A stretch of DNA of 24,567 nucleotides, taken from NCBI GenBank assembly GCA_910580225.1, contig CAJTXE010000051.1:1-24567 (forward strand), given 5' to 3'. The notes beneath the pieces were generated by a model. It made no database searches, was not told the DNA's origin, and worked only from the letters and a program-made list of their open reading frames with translations. The translations under genes and the position numbers were made by a program. Shown here in pieces: positions 1 to 7,996 of this stretch. Each line of letters opens with the position of its first letter. Position 1 is the stretch's first letter. Source of the DNA: an uncultured Acetatifactor sp. (GTDB taxonomy: Bacteria > Bacillota > Clostridia > Lachnospirales > Lachnospiraceae).

Positions 1-34
1 GGCAAGCCTTTCACGTAGAATTTATGAAAGGAGT

Positions 35-54
35 GTCGAGACTGTCTACTCGAC
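35..54 (+). promoter_or_regulatory. Leader hairpin before the YgjV-like gene
   Basis: A 6-bp perfect inverted repeat (GTCGAG at 35-40, CTCGAC at 49-54, 8-nt loop) sits directly before the probable ribosome binding site GAGG at 55-58 and the ATG at 64. It could be the base of an upstream terminator or a translational control hairpin. No T-run follows it. The sequence before it (1-34) shows no recognisable gene. Confidence 0.35.
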
Positions 55-63
55 GAGGATGGT

Positions 64-678
64 ATGGACAGTTCTATGATCATAGAAATGATCGGCTATC
101 TTGGTTCGGCGTTGGTATTGATCTCGTTTTTAATGGCTTCGGTGGTGAAACTTCGGGTGATTAATTCCGCAGGTGGTCTGATTTTTGCGGTGTATGCTTT
201 GCTGATCCGCTCCTATCCTACAGCCCTGATGAACTTCTGCCTGGTGGGAATTAATCTTTATTACCTGATGCGTCTGAGACATCCGGACAGGCATTATACC
301 TTGATTGTGGAGAAAAAGGACAGTTCTGTGCTGCAGGCCTTTCTGGTGCACTATGGAGAGGATATTTCGGCTTGTTTTCCGGGTGTCAGGATAGCCGCAG
401 AGGAGGCAGATGTAGCCTGTATGATCTGCCATAACATGACTCCTGCAGGCATTCTGCTTGGAAAATGGCGGGAAAGCGGCTGCCTGGAGATTCTGCTGGA
501 CTATTCTACGCCGGAGTACAGGGATTGCTCTGTGGGGAAATATCTATATTCCCGGCTGCCGGGACTGGGGGTGCACAGTCTGGCATATCTGCAGGAGCCA
601 GGGAAGCATGAGACTTATTTGAAGAAGATGGGGTTTGCCTGGGAAGACGGGATATATGTGAAGAAAATGGGGGAATAG
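64..678 (+). CDS. YgjV-like inner membrane protein with GNAT-like C-terminal domain
   Basis: This is a 204-residue protein. Residues about 8-75 form three closely spaced hydrophobic segments (first SALVLISFLMASVV, last LMNFCLVGINLYYLM), the pattern of the YgjV family of small membrane proteins. Residues about 80-200 are soluble and look acetyltransferase-like: a run resembling the GNAT late motif (LDYSTPEYRDCSVGKYLY) is followed by a terminal segment ending KHETYLKKMGFAWEDGIYVKK, typical of the last GNAT helix and strand. The start is the ATG preceded by GAGG five bases upstream. The stop (TAG) abuts the next ATG directly, so the two genes are probably co-transcribed. The physiological role of the family is not established. 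The GNAT reading is by pattern only; no acetyl-CoA loop with a clear Q/RxxGxG/A is visible, so the domain may be inactive. Confidence 0.7.
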   Translation: MDSSMIIEMIGYLGSALVLISFLMASVVKLRVINSAGGLIFAVYALLIRSYPTALMNFCLVGINLYYLMRLRHPDRHYTLIVEKKDSSVLQAFLVHYGEDISACFPGVRIAAEEADVACMICHNMTPAGILLGKWRESGCLEILLDYSTPEYRDCSVGKYLYSRLPGLGVHSLAYLQEPGKHETYLKKMGFAWEDGIYVKKMGE

Positions 679-2964
679 ATGAGCAGGGTGGATTGGAGAA
701 GCAGACTGTCAGGCTGGAGGAAGCGGGATGATTTGGAAGGCAGGTTGATTTGGAGAAGCAATGTTTTTCTGCTTCTGCTCTTTGCGTTCTGTCTTACTGC
801 ATGCAGCAGGGGGGACGAAAGGCCGAAGTTGGGAATAAACGGATATCTCTATCAGTCCAGCCAGCTGGCGGTAACGGAGGGGTATGGTATCAGAAGGCTG
901 GAAGTAGGAGACGACGCGCTCTGCTTTATCGGAGGGGAAGGGATTTACAGCATTCCGCTGGAAGAGAATATGGATTTCAGCAGACGCAGATTGTTAGTGA
1001 GCGGCAGCGGTATAACAGATTACGCCTTTGGACAGGATGGGGCACTGTATTATGTCAAGGCTGACTTTCAAATGTCGGAGGACTGGCAATCTGTACCGGC
1101 GGGCTGTACTCTGGTGAGGATGGCGGGAAGCGGGGCACAGGAGTGGCGGAAACCATTTCCTGATATCGATATTTCTGTGAATGGAATGTGTCTGGCAGCA
1201 GACGGGGAGGGGGAGCTGTTTCTGCTTTCAGAGGATACACTTTACCGTATAAACGGTGAGGGTGACATAGATGATATTATATCGATAGAAAATTATCGTA
1301 TTTCCAACATGTCTCAACAACTTGCTGTGGGAGAAGAGGGGAAGGTTTATTACTGTACTTCCCGGTTTGGCGGTAACAGCGAAGTCTGGGAGATTTATGA
1401 GATTACAGGGGCGGAGGATGCGCCGCTGAAAAAACTCGCGGGCATGGAAGGAGTTCCGCATAGTTCCATGTATGGGCTGCTGTGCAACAGCTGGGACGGC
1501 ATTGTGTATCAATACAAGGGGCAGCCTGCTGCCTGGGAGCCGGTGTTCCGGTGGGGGGACAGTTGCCTGAACAGTCCAAATTCGAATACGAATGAGCTGG
1601 TCCAGACGGATGAGGAACATTTTTTTGCGATGTTTGTGGATATGCTCTCGGATTCCCTTGACTCGAATCTTTATCAACTGACCAGAAGAGCTGTGACAGA
1701 AATGCCGGAAAAGGAGATTCTGGTTCTGGCATCTGTCGGTTATACTTCTGATGAAATAAAACAGTGGGTCAGTCGTTTCAACCGGGAGGATGAAAGGTAT
1801 CATATTATAATTGAACACTATGGAACAGACGAGGTAGACACAAAACTGAACAGCCGCCTGGTATCCTCCAACCCTCCGGATCTGGTGGATGTGGGTTCGA
1901 TTGATGTGGTTTCTTATGGGGAAAAACAGACTTTTGCAGATCTGATGCCGTTTCTGGAAGCCAGTGATGTTCTGGATAAGGATATGTTTTTTGACAGAAT
2001 TTTAGAGGCATATACCATAGAAGGGCGGTTGGTCTGCATCCCCAAAAGCTTTTATATCAATGCGGTGTTTGGCAGGACATCCGAGGTGGGGAGCGAAACG
2101 GGATGGACTGCAGAGAGGGTGATGGCATTGGCGGACAGATATCCAGACAGACGACTTCTGGCGATAGATGATACATTCCTGGTAAACAGGTTGTTTGGAA
2201 TCTGGCTGTGTGAGCAGTATATAGACTGGGAAAGCGGCGAATGTACCTTTGACAGTGAGGAATTCTGCGGCTTTTTGGAATGGCTTAAGACATATCTTGA
2301 CAGGATTCAGGGAGCATATGGATATGAACCTTTGCCGGAGGACTGTCTGCTTTATATGGAAGATATAGTGAGGCTGTGTGACAGGGTCATGTACGAGTGG
2401 AAAATAGGAGAGGAGATCACCTTTATCGGACATCCTACTTCAGATAGCCGTTCCTGTATTCCGGCGGAGACAGAGAATGTGCTGTGTATCACATCCCGCT
2501 CCGGACACAAGGAGGGAGCATGGGATTTCCTGGAATCTTTCCTGGCTGCAGAGGGGACCCGCAGTTCCTGTTTTTCCAGTCGCCAGGATTGCTTTCGGCG
2601 GGAATTGGAGGCGGAAATGACACCGGAATATTTCTATACGGAGGACGGGGAGATCGAGATGATGGACGGGTGGGTGGACAGAGAGGGAAATGAACTTTCC
2701 GGTCCTAATATGAAGGCAAAACGTTGGGTAGGCAGTCCGGGTAATCTGGAGGTGTTGTATTATTATATGTCTCAAGAGCAGGCGGATGCTCTGATGGAGA
2801 TCTTTGAGGTAATTGATTTTACACCGGGAGGTGGTTTGAGGGGAAAAGTACTTGAAATATTTGAAGAGGAAAGCAACGGATATCTGGCGGGCAGCCGCAG
2901 TGTGGAAGAGGTTGCAGAGATTATTCAGAACCGGGTGAAGAATCTGGTGCAGGAGAATCTGTAA
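679..2964 (+). CDS. Extracellular solute-binding lipoprotein with extra N-terminal domain
   Basis: This 761-residue lipoprotein is probably exported and anchored outside the membrane. A hydrophobic stretch (about residues 29-41) ends in a lipobox LTAC, with lipidated Cys at residue 42. The 28 residues before it are long for a signal peptide n-region, so a later non-ATG start is possible. Residues about 50-345 contain repeating YxI/LYRING-type strand motifs suggesting a beta-propeller-like domain. From about residue 350 (KEILVLASVGY) to the end it resembles family 1 ABC substrate-binding proteins: the N-lobe start, a DLVDVGSIDVVSYGE segment, and an ETGWTAERVMALADRYPD segment. No permease or ATPase gene lies beside it, so it is an orphan binding protein and may sense or capture sugars for a remote transporter. 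It starts directly after the upstream stop codon. Confidence 0.7.
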   Translation: MSRVDWRSRLSGWRKRDDLEGRLIWRSNVFLLLLFAFCLTACSRGDERPKLGINGYLYQSSQLAVTEGYGIRRLEVGDDALCFIGGEGIYSIPLEENMDFSRRRLLVSGSGITDYAFGQDGALYYVKADFQMSEDWQSVPAGCTLVRMAGSGAQEWRKPFPDIDISVNGMCLAADGEGELFLLSEDTLYRINGEGDIDDIISIENYRISNMSQQLAVGEEGKVYYCTSRFGGNSEVWEIYEITGAEDAPLKKLAGMEGVPHSSMYGLLCNSWDGIVYQYKGQPAAWEPVFRWGDSCLNSPNSNTNELVQTDEEHFFAMFVDMLSDSLDSNLYQLTRRAVTEMPEKEILVLASVGYTSDEIKQWVSRFNREDERYHIIIEHYGTDEVDTKLNSRLVSSNPPDLVDVGSIDVVSYGEKQTFADLMPFLEASDVLDKDMFFDRILEAYTIEGRLVCIPKSFYINAVFGRTSEVGSETGWTAERVMALADRYPDRRLLAIDDTFLVNRLFGIWLCEQYIDWESGECTFDSEEFCGFLEWLKTYLDRIQGAYGYEPLPEDCLLYMEDIVRLCDRVMYEWKIGEEITFIGHPTSDSRSCIPAETENVLCITSRSGHKEGAWDFLESFLAAEGTRSSCFSSRQDCFRRELEAEMTPEYFYTEDGEIEMMDGWVDREGNELSGPNMKAKRWVGSPGNLEVLYYYMSQEQADALMEIFEVIDFTPGGGLRGKVLEIFEEESNGYLAGSRSVEEVAEIIQNRVKNLVQENL

Positions 2965-3035
2965 GGAACCTGGAACCCGGCAGCAAAAGGAGGACAGGGG
3001 GCAGAAGAAGGCAGTACCAAGCAGCATCAAATTCT

Positions 3036-3041
3036 TTGACA
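3036..3041 (+). promoter_or_regulatory. Possible isolated -35 box
   Basis: A consensus TTGACA occurs here, but the nearest -10-like sequence (GATAAG at 3064-3069) lies 22 bases away, so this is weaker than the pair just downstream. It is recorded as a possible second promoter for the GH3 gene. Confidence 0.2.
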
Positions 3042-3078
3042 ATATGTGGTTGATCCGAAAAATGATAAGGTAACAATT

Positions 3079-3107
3079 TTGAATGATTAACGGAAAGCAG
3101 ATATAAT
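3079..3107 (+). promoter_or_regulatory. Sigma-A type promoter of the GH3 gene
   Basis: TTGAAT (3079-3084) and TATAAT (3102-3107) are separated by exactly 17 bases. Transcription would begin near 3114, giving a leader of about 16 bases that contains the ribosome binding site (GAAGAGG). This makes the glycosidase an independent transcription unit rather than part of the upstream operon. Confidence 0.6.
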
Positions 3108-3129
3108 TTGATCTGGGAAGAGGTAATTG

Positions 3130-5277
3130 ATGGACATTACAGAAAATCGTGGTAAAATCAGGGAGTATAGAGATCGGGCCAGGGAACTGGTGGTGCAGAT
3201 GACCCTGGAGGAGAAGGTGGAACAGACGCTAAATGAGGCACCGGCTGTGGAGCGGCTTGGCATTAAAGCGTATAACTGGTGGAATGAAGCGCTTCATGGT
3301 GTGGCCAGGGCCGGGGTTGCTACGGTATTTCCCCAGGCCATCGGACTTGCTGCAACCTTTGATGAGGAATTGCTGGAGCAGGTGGGAGATGCCGTCTCCA
3401 CGGAGGGCCGTGCCAAGTTCAATATGCAGCAGGCGGAGGAAGACAGGGGATTGTATAAGGGCCTGACTTTCTGGTCTCCCAATATTAATATTTTCCGGGA
3501 TCCCAGATGGGGCCGGGGACATGAGACCTTTGGAGAAGATCCTTACCTCACATCCCGGATGGGCATTGGTTATATCAAGGGGCTTCAGGGACATGACGAG
3601 AAGTTCCTGAAGGCAGCGGCCTGCGTGAAACACATTGCCGTGCACAGCGGTCCGGAGGGAAGTCGTCACAGCTTCAATGCAGTGGTGGGAAAACAGGATC
3701 TATATGAAACATATCTGGCAGCCTTCAAGGCCTGTGTCCAGGAGGGGCATGTTGAGGCTGTAATGGGGGCCTATAACTGTATCAACGGCGTGCCCTGCTG
3801 CGGCAATCATGAGCTGTTGGAAGAAATCCTGCGGGGTGAGTTCGGGTTTGAGGGACATGTGGTCAGTGACTGCGGCGCTATTATGGATTTCCATGCCGGG
3901 CACCATATTACGGATACACCCATGGAATCCGCGGCCATGGCTATGAACAACGGATGCGATTTAAACTGCGGCAGCATGTATCATTTCCTGAAGCAGGCGG
4001 TGCGGGAAGGGCTGGTGGAAGAAAAGCGTCTGGACGAGGCTCTGGTGAATCTGTTTACGGCCCGGATGAAGCTTGGCGTATTGGATCAGCAGGAGGAGAA
4101 TCCCTATGACCGGATTCCTTACAGCGTTGTGGACAGCGATTCCATGAGGAAACTGAACCGGGACGTGGCTGCAAGGAGCGTAGTGCTTTTGAAAAATGAA
4201 AATGGTATCCTGCCCTTGGATAAAGCTGCAGTGAAAACGATTGGTGTCATCGGGCCCAATGCCAACAATCGGAAGGCTTTGGTAGGCAATTATGAGGGAA
4301 CGGCTTCCAGATATTGGACCATATCGGAAGGCATTCAGGAGTATGTAGGAAGTGGCGTTCGTGTCATGTTTTCTGAGGGCTGCCATTTGTATCATGATAA
4401 AGTAGAGGGCCTGGCAGAGAGACATGATCGAATGGCAGAGGTCAAGGGTGTCTGCGGCTGCAGTGATGTGGTGGTGGTTTGCCTGGGGCTGGACGCCAGC
4501 CTGGAAGGAGAACAGGGCGATGCCAACAACGAGTACGGCAGTGGGGACAAGCCGGACCTGAACCTGCCCGGACTGCAGGAGGAAATTCTGGAGACAGTTT
4601 ACGCCAGCGGCAAACCGACGATTCTGGTATTGCTGTCCGGCAGTGCACTGGCAGTGAACTGGGCGGAGGAGCATGTGCATGCGATTCTTCAGGGGTGGTA
4701 TCCCGGCGCAGAGGGCGGAAGGGCCATTGCGGAGATTCTGTTCGGGGAACGCTGCCCAGAGGGAAAGCTTCCGGTCACTTTCTATCGTTCCTGTGATGAA
4801 TTACCGGACTTTGCGGATTACAATATGAAGGGAAGAACCTACCGGTATATGACCGGGGAAGCACTGTATCCCTTTGGGTATGGGTTGTCCTATACGCGCT
4901 TTGCCTACGGAAAGGCGGAGGCAGATTTGAGGCAGGTTACGGAAGAAGGCGTTACCATTTGTGTTCCGGTGAAAAACGTGGGCACCATGGCGGGCAGGGA
5001 AACCGTGCAGGTCTATGTGAAGATTGAGCGGGAAGGTACGCCGAACCCGCAGCTGAAGGGGATCTGTAAGCTGTATTTGGAACCCGGAGAGGAGAAAACG
5101 GCAAAGATTCATCTGCCTGCAGAGCGCTTCGGGCTGTATGACGAGGCAGGAAAGCTGCGGATTGCAGAGGAGAAGGCCAGTGTATTTATCGGCGGACAGG
5201 CTCCGGATACCAGAAGTGAGAAACTGACAGGATACAAGGTCCAGAAGATCGTGCTGTCGGTTGGGGCCGGGGAGTAG
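3130..5277 (+). CDS. Glycoside hydrolase family 3, beta-xylosidase/arabinofuranosidase type
   Basis: The protein has 715 residues and no signal peptide, so it should act in the cytoplasm on imported oligosaccharides. The motif YNWWNEALHGVARAG (about residues 48-62) is characteristic of the GH3 beta-xylosidase/alpha-arabinofuranosidase clade. It is followed by FRDPRWGRGHETFGEDPYL and by KHIAVHSGPEGSRHSF. The nucleophile is predicted as Asp247 in GHVVSDCGAI. The second domain starts near residue 344 (NRDVAARSVVLLKNENGILPL), and the C-terminus has YPFGYGLSYT followed by a fibronectin III-like domain. The ATG at 3130 is preferred over the adjacent TTG at 3127; GAAGAGG lies just upstream. Exact sugar specificity cannot be read from the sequence. 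It probably releases xylose or arabinose from short plant-derived chains. Confidence 0.9.
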   Translation: MDITENRGKIREYRDRARELVVQMTLEEKVEQTLNEAPAVERLGIKAYNWWNEALHGVARAGVATVFPQAIGLAATFDEELLEQVGDAVSTEGRAKFNMQQAEEDRGLYKGLTFWSPNINIFRDPRWGRGHETFGEDPYLTSRMGIGYIKGLQGHDEKFLKAAACVKHIAVHSGPEGSRHSFNAVVGKQDLYETYLAAFKACVQEGHVEAVMGAYNCINGVPCCGNHELLEEILRGEFGFEGHVVSDCGAIMDFHAGHHITDTPMESAAMAMNNGCDLNCGSMYHFLKQAVREGLVEEKRLDEALVNLFTARMKLGVLDQQEENPYDRIPYSVVDSDSMRKLNRDVAARSVVLLKNENGILPLDKAAVKTIGVIGPNANNRKALVGNYEGTASRYWTISEGIQEYVGSGVRVMFSEGCHLYHDKVEGLAERHDRMAEVKGVCGCSDVVVVCLGLDASLEGEQGDANNEYGSGDKPDLNLPGLQEEILETVYASGKPTILVLLSGSALAVNWAEEHVHAILQGWYPGAEGGRAIAEILFGERCPEGKLPVTFYRSCDELPDFADYNMKGRTYRYMTGEALYPFGYGLSYTRFAYGKAEADLRQVTEEGVTICVPVKNVGTMAGRETVQVYVKIEREGTPNPQLKGICKLYLEPGEEKTAKIHLPAERFGLYDEAGKLRIAEEKASVFIGGQAPDTRSEKLTGYKVQKIVLSVGAGE

Positions 5278-5282
5278 GGGCT

Positions 5283-5298
5283 GCCAGGAGGTCCTGGC
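5283..5298 (+). repeat. Short inverted repeat after the GH3 gene
   Basis: GCCAGGA (5283-5289) and TCCTGGC (5292-5298) form a perfect 7-bp stem with a two-base loop, extendable outward with CT and AG matches. It follows the GH3 stop at 5277 but has no T-run, so it is at best a weak or Rho-assisted terminator or an RNA-stabilising 3' stem. Confidence 0.3.
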
Positions 5299-5429
5299 CA
5301 GGCAGAACAGGGAAGATTTCTGCAGGCCGTCAATTAATTGAAGGAAAAGTAGTTTTGGGAGGAATAACGATTTCCTGGCAAGTGGGAAGGCAACAGCAAT
5401 TAGAATATAAATAAAAAGGAGAAAAATTT

Positions 5430-6722
5430 ATGAAACAAGACATGATCGTCATTTTGGATCTGGGCAGTACCCAGAATACGGTATTGGCCAGGGAGATCCG
5501 CAACTTGGGCGTGTACAGCGAGATTCATCCCCATGATATCACACCCCGGGAACTGCAGGCGCTCCCCAATGTGAAGGGGTTGATTCTGAACGGTGGGGAA
5601 AACCGGGTTGTAGAGGGACGGGAAGTACAGGTCAGGGAAGAAATATATGCGTTGGGATATCCTGTTATTTCCGTGGATTATCCCCAGTCAAAGTGCAGTG
5701 AACAGCTCTCGGAGCTTCCGGATCAGGAGATGTTGAAAAGGTTCCTGTTTGACACATGCAGGGCAGAGGCTAACTGGAATATGAAGAATTTCATAGAGGA
5801 TCAGGTGGAACTGATTCGGCAGCAGGTAGGAGACAGAAAGGTGTTGCTGGCTCTGTCCGGCGGCGTGGATTCCTCTGTGGTGGCTGCCATGCTCATCAGG
5901 GCAATTGGAGCGCAGCTGACATGCGTCCATGTGAACCATGGACTTATGCGCAAAAATGAGTCCGAAAGTGTGGTGAAGGTATTTAGAGATCAGCTTCATG
6001 CCAATTTGGTCTATGTGGATGCAGCTGAGCGCTTCCTGGGGAAACTGGCCGGTGTGGCGGATCCGGAGCAGAAGCGCAAGATTATCGGCGGGGAATTTAT
6101 CCGTGTCTTTGAGGAGGAAGCCAGGAAGCTGGAGGGTATCGATTTCCTGGGACAGGGTACTATCTATCCGGATATCATTGAGAGCGGCACTAAGACGGCG
6201 AAGATGGTCAAGTCTCATCACAATGTGGGAGGACTTCCGGAGGATTTGAAGTTTGAGCTGGTAGAGCCGCTGAAGCAGCTGTTCAAGGATGAGGTACGGG
6301 CTTGCGGTGTGGAGCTGGGACTGCCTCATGATATGGTATATCGTCAGCCGTTTCCGGGTCCCGGATTGGGCGTAAGATGTCTGGGAGCGATTACCAGAGA
6401 CCGGCTGGAGGCTGTGCGGGAATCCGACGCGATCCTGCGGGAGGAATTTGCGAAAGCTGGTTTGGATAAAAAGGTTTGGCAGTACTTTACGGTGGTGCCG
6501 GATTTCAAGTCTGTGGGAATGAAAAACAATGCAAGGGTATTTGAGTACATGGTGATTATCCGGGCCATTAATACAGTGGATGCCATGACGGCTTCTGTGG
6601 AGAAGGTGGACTGGGACGTGTTGGAGAGAATTACGAATCGGATTCTGTCAGAGGTGGAGAATGTGAACCGGGTTTGCTATGACATGAGTCCGAAACCGCC
6701 TTCGACTATAGAGTTCGAGTAG
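5430..6722 (+). CDS. guaA: GMP synthase with degenerate, shortened amidotransferase domain
   Basis: GuaA aminates XMP to GMP in purine synthesis. The synthetase half is intact: the ATP-pyrophosphatase P-loop LALSGGVDSS (Ser143 onward), GLMRKNESE, FLGQGTIYPDIIES, the QPFPGPGLGVRCLG loop, and the C-terminal dimerisation domain ending in SPKPPSTIEFE. The N-terminal glutaminase starts normally (IVILDLGSTQNTVLAREIRNLGVYSEI, LILNGGENRV). However, where the family has GICYG with the nucleophilic Cys, this protein has YPVISVDYPQSKC, and the block up to the catalytic His-Glu is missing. The total is 430 residues instead of about 510-525. By inference it uses free ammonia or a separate glutaminase. The start has AAGGAG at 5417-5422. 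The 3' end is the insertion site of the adjacent mobile element; the present stop is TAG. Confidence 0.9.
   Translation: MKQDMIVILDLGSTQNTVLAREIRNLGVYSEIHPHDITPRELQALPNVKGLILNGGENRVVEGREVQVREEIYALGYPVISVDYPQSKCSEQLSELPDQEMLKRFLFDTCRAEANWNMKNFIEDQVELIRQQVGDRKVLLALSGGVDSSVVAAMLIRAIGAQLTCVHVNHGLMRKNESESVVKVFRDQLHANLVYVDAAERFLGKLAGVADPEQKRKIIGGEFIRVFEEEARKLEGIDFLGQGTIYPDIIESGTKTAKMVKSHHNVGGLPEDLKFELVEPLKQLFKDEVRACGVELGLPHDMVYRQPFPGPGLGVRCLGAITRDRLEAVRESDAILREEFAKAGLDKKVWQYFTVVPDFKSVGMKNNARVFEYMVIIRAINTVDAMTASVEKVDWDVLERITNRILSEVENVNRVCYDMSPKPPSTIEFE
6710..6721 (+). other. attL: left attachment site of the guaA-inserted element
   Basis: The 12-base sequence AGAGTTCGAGTA covers the last codons and first stop bases of guaA and recurs exactly at 15882-15893. 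The 3' end of guaA is a known target of tyrosine-recombinase islands. Restoring the empty site gives Glu-Phe-Glu-TAA, so the insertion leaves the protein unchanged. Confidence 0.8.
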
Positions 6723-6729
6723 ACGGGAG

Positions 6730-6768
6730 AATCCCGGGAAGCCGCATGGATACTGGCTTTCCGGGATT
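6730..6768 (+). terminator. Hairpin terminator after guaA
   Basis: AATCCCGGGAAGCC (6730-6743) pairs with GGCTTTCCGGGATT (6755-6768) over 14 bp with one G-U pair and an 11-base loop; AGTTTT follows. It lies just inside the left end of the mobile element, so the element seems to supply guaA with a replacement terminator. Confidence 0.7.
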
Positions 6769-6782
6769 AGTTTTGGGGCTTT

Positions 6783-6800
6783 GAGTACATTTTGAGTGCA
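6783..6800 (+). repeat. Left arm-type repeat, likely integrase arm site
   Basis: Two GAGTRCA words lie 11 bases apart (GAGTACA at 6783-6789, GAGTGCA at 6794-6800), about 60 bases inside attL. The same pair with the variable base swapped occurs near the right end at 15764-15781. The placement is like that of arm-type binding sites for tyrosine integrases. Confidence 0.5.
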
Positions 6801-6840
6801 GATTGTATTTTGAATATAAAGTGTTTGCATGGTTAAGAAG

Positions 6841-7302
6841 TTATGAATTTTGATTGTTGGCAGAATGCTTTTCTTTGCGCATAGCAAGCCAAGCTCTAAT
6901 ACCCATTTTAGCGATTGTAACTAAAATAATAGCAATTATTGGGGCTAAAAAAACTGAAGATGTTCCAAGGATTGGTGAAAGGGCTACTGATATAGCTCCA
7001 ACGATAAAATTCTGCGTAGCACCAGATTCCTTTAATATAGCAAGGTGGGCATCCTTATACCGTTCATCTCCAGAAAAAAATGCTTCTATTTCATCAAGTA
7101 GTTTTTCATAGAAGATAGAATGTCCTTTCTCCGTCCCAAAGGGGACATTCATTGACATTGAAGCATTGAGCCAAGCTAGGGCAACCTGGTCATAATCTCC
7201 CAACTGAGAGTATAATTCATTAATGACTTTTTTCTGATATTGAGGGAGACATTGTAACCAAGAATCCGGATATTCTTCGAAAATGTTTTCTATTGCTTTC
7301 AT
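6841..7302 (-). CDS. Small helical protein with C-terminal membrane segments, partner of trypsin-like protease
   Basis: I do not recognise this 153-residue family. Residues 1-98 are polar and probably all-helical (ENIFEEYPDSWLQCLPQYQ, then FYEKLLDEIEAFFSGDERYKDAHLAIL). Residues about 101-142 are hydrophobic (NFIVGAISVALSPILG, then SSVFLAPIIAIILVTIAKMG) and could form one or two membrane passes, followed by a short basic tail. Its ATG overlaps the stop of the protease gene as ATGA, so the two are translationally coupled and probably act together. It is the last gene of a three-gene operon with an XRE regulator. A membrane-active effector or membrane anchor for the protease is inference. The gene is AT-rich compared with guaA beside it. 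Confidence 0.65.
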   Translation of the reverse strand: MKAIENIFEEYPDSWLQCLPQYQKKVINELYSQLGDYDQVALAWLNASMSMNVPFGTEKGHSIFYEKLLDEIEAFFSGDERYKDAHLAILKESGATQNFIVGAISVALSPILGTSSVFLAPIIAIILVTIAKMGIRAWLAMRKEKHSANNQNS

Positions 7303-7958
7303 TCTATCATCTCCTTTATGTAGGCAGCAGAAACAGCGTGGGTAGTTTGGTGCAGGGTTTGGGGGTCGATGCCACCAAGGCTGATGCTGCCATGATTTGC
7401 CTGAGGAGCATATGAGCCTATCAACATAGCGGCGATTGAACGGCTGTCATGAATAACAATCGGACTACCTGATTGACCAGGGCGTGATTGTATATTTAGG
7501 ACAATATTTTTGGCATTGATTCCAGAGGAATTTATAAGTATTTTAGCTCCGACAGAGGTATTTTGTTGTGTTAAAACCATTCTTCCATGGTCACAATGTG
7601 GGTACCCAAAAAGTGAAATATTTTCTCCAACATGCACAGAATCAGTTGAAATTAATTCAAAAGTAGATTGTACTTTTTCAGAGACTTCTAATAAGCAAAC
7701 GTCATAAAGGGGATTAATTTCCTTTATCTTTGCAGGAATCCAGTTTACTTGATTATTTGAAGTATCTTGGTAGTCTTGAATAGAGTTAACTTTATTCATA
7801 ATAACACAAAGATTATTATCGTTATTGTTAACGACATGTGCGGCAGTTGCAAGAAAACCAGGTTTGTTGATAAAAAAGGCAGTGCCCAATAAAGAAACTC
7901 CATTTGGCGTAATCCTTCCTACAGGATGAACTACATAACTAATGTCTGTAAAAAACAT
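7299..7958 (-). CDS. Cytoplasmic trypsin-like serine protease
   Basis: This 219-residue chymotrypsin-fold peptidase has a readable catalytic triad: His41 in FLATAAHVV, Asp86 in PLYDVCLLEV, and Ser163 in RPGQSGSPIV (GxSG). The oxyanion segment and the final GGIDPQTLHQTTHAVSAAYI helix fit the S1/HtrA-like fold. It has no signal peptide, no PDZ domain and no transmembrane segment, so it is probably intracellular, unlike quality-control HtrA proteases. The start ATG has GGAGG eight bases upstream. It lies 38 bases after the XRE gene and overlaps the downstream membrane protein gene by four bases. Such stand-alone intracellular trypsins are known as components of bacterial conflict systems; a role here in defence or element control is inference. 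Confidence 0.85.
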   Translation of the reverse strand: MFFTDISYVVHPVGRITPNGVSLLGTAFFINKPGFLATAAHVVNNNDNNLCVIMNKVNSIQDYQDTSNNQVNWIPAKIKEINPLYDVCLLEVSEKVQSTFELISTDSVHVGENISLFGYPHCDHGRMVLTQQNTSVGAKILINSSGINAKNIVLNIQSRPGQSGSPIVIHDSRSIAAMLIGSYAPQANHGSISLGGIDPQTLHQTTHAVSAAYIKEMIE

Positions 7959-7996
7959 ATTTATACCTCCACATTTAATATTTTACTGTTCGAACC

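Noticed and set aside
1228..1818. Minus-strand open frame of almost 200 codons inside the lipoprotein gene
   Set aside because: It is antisense to a well-supported gene, has low-complexity content and no ribosome binding site or family match.
3961..4680. Minus-strand open frame of 239 codons inside the GH3 gene
   Set aside because: It is a complementary shadow of GC-rich coding sequence; the plus-strand glycosidase motifs are continuous.
5283..5298. Rho-independent terminator after the GH3 gene
   Set aside because: The stem is perfect but there is no T-run and the loop is only two bases; it is kept only as an inverted repeat.
5278..5429. Possible purine riboswitch before guaA
   Set aside because: I could not find the three-way junction core or conserved loop sequences, only a short inverted repeat and a normal ribosome binding site.
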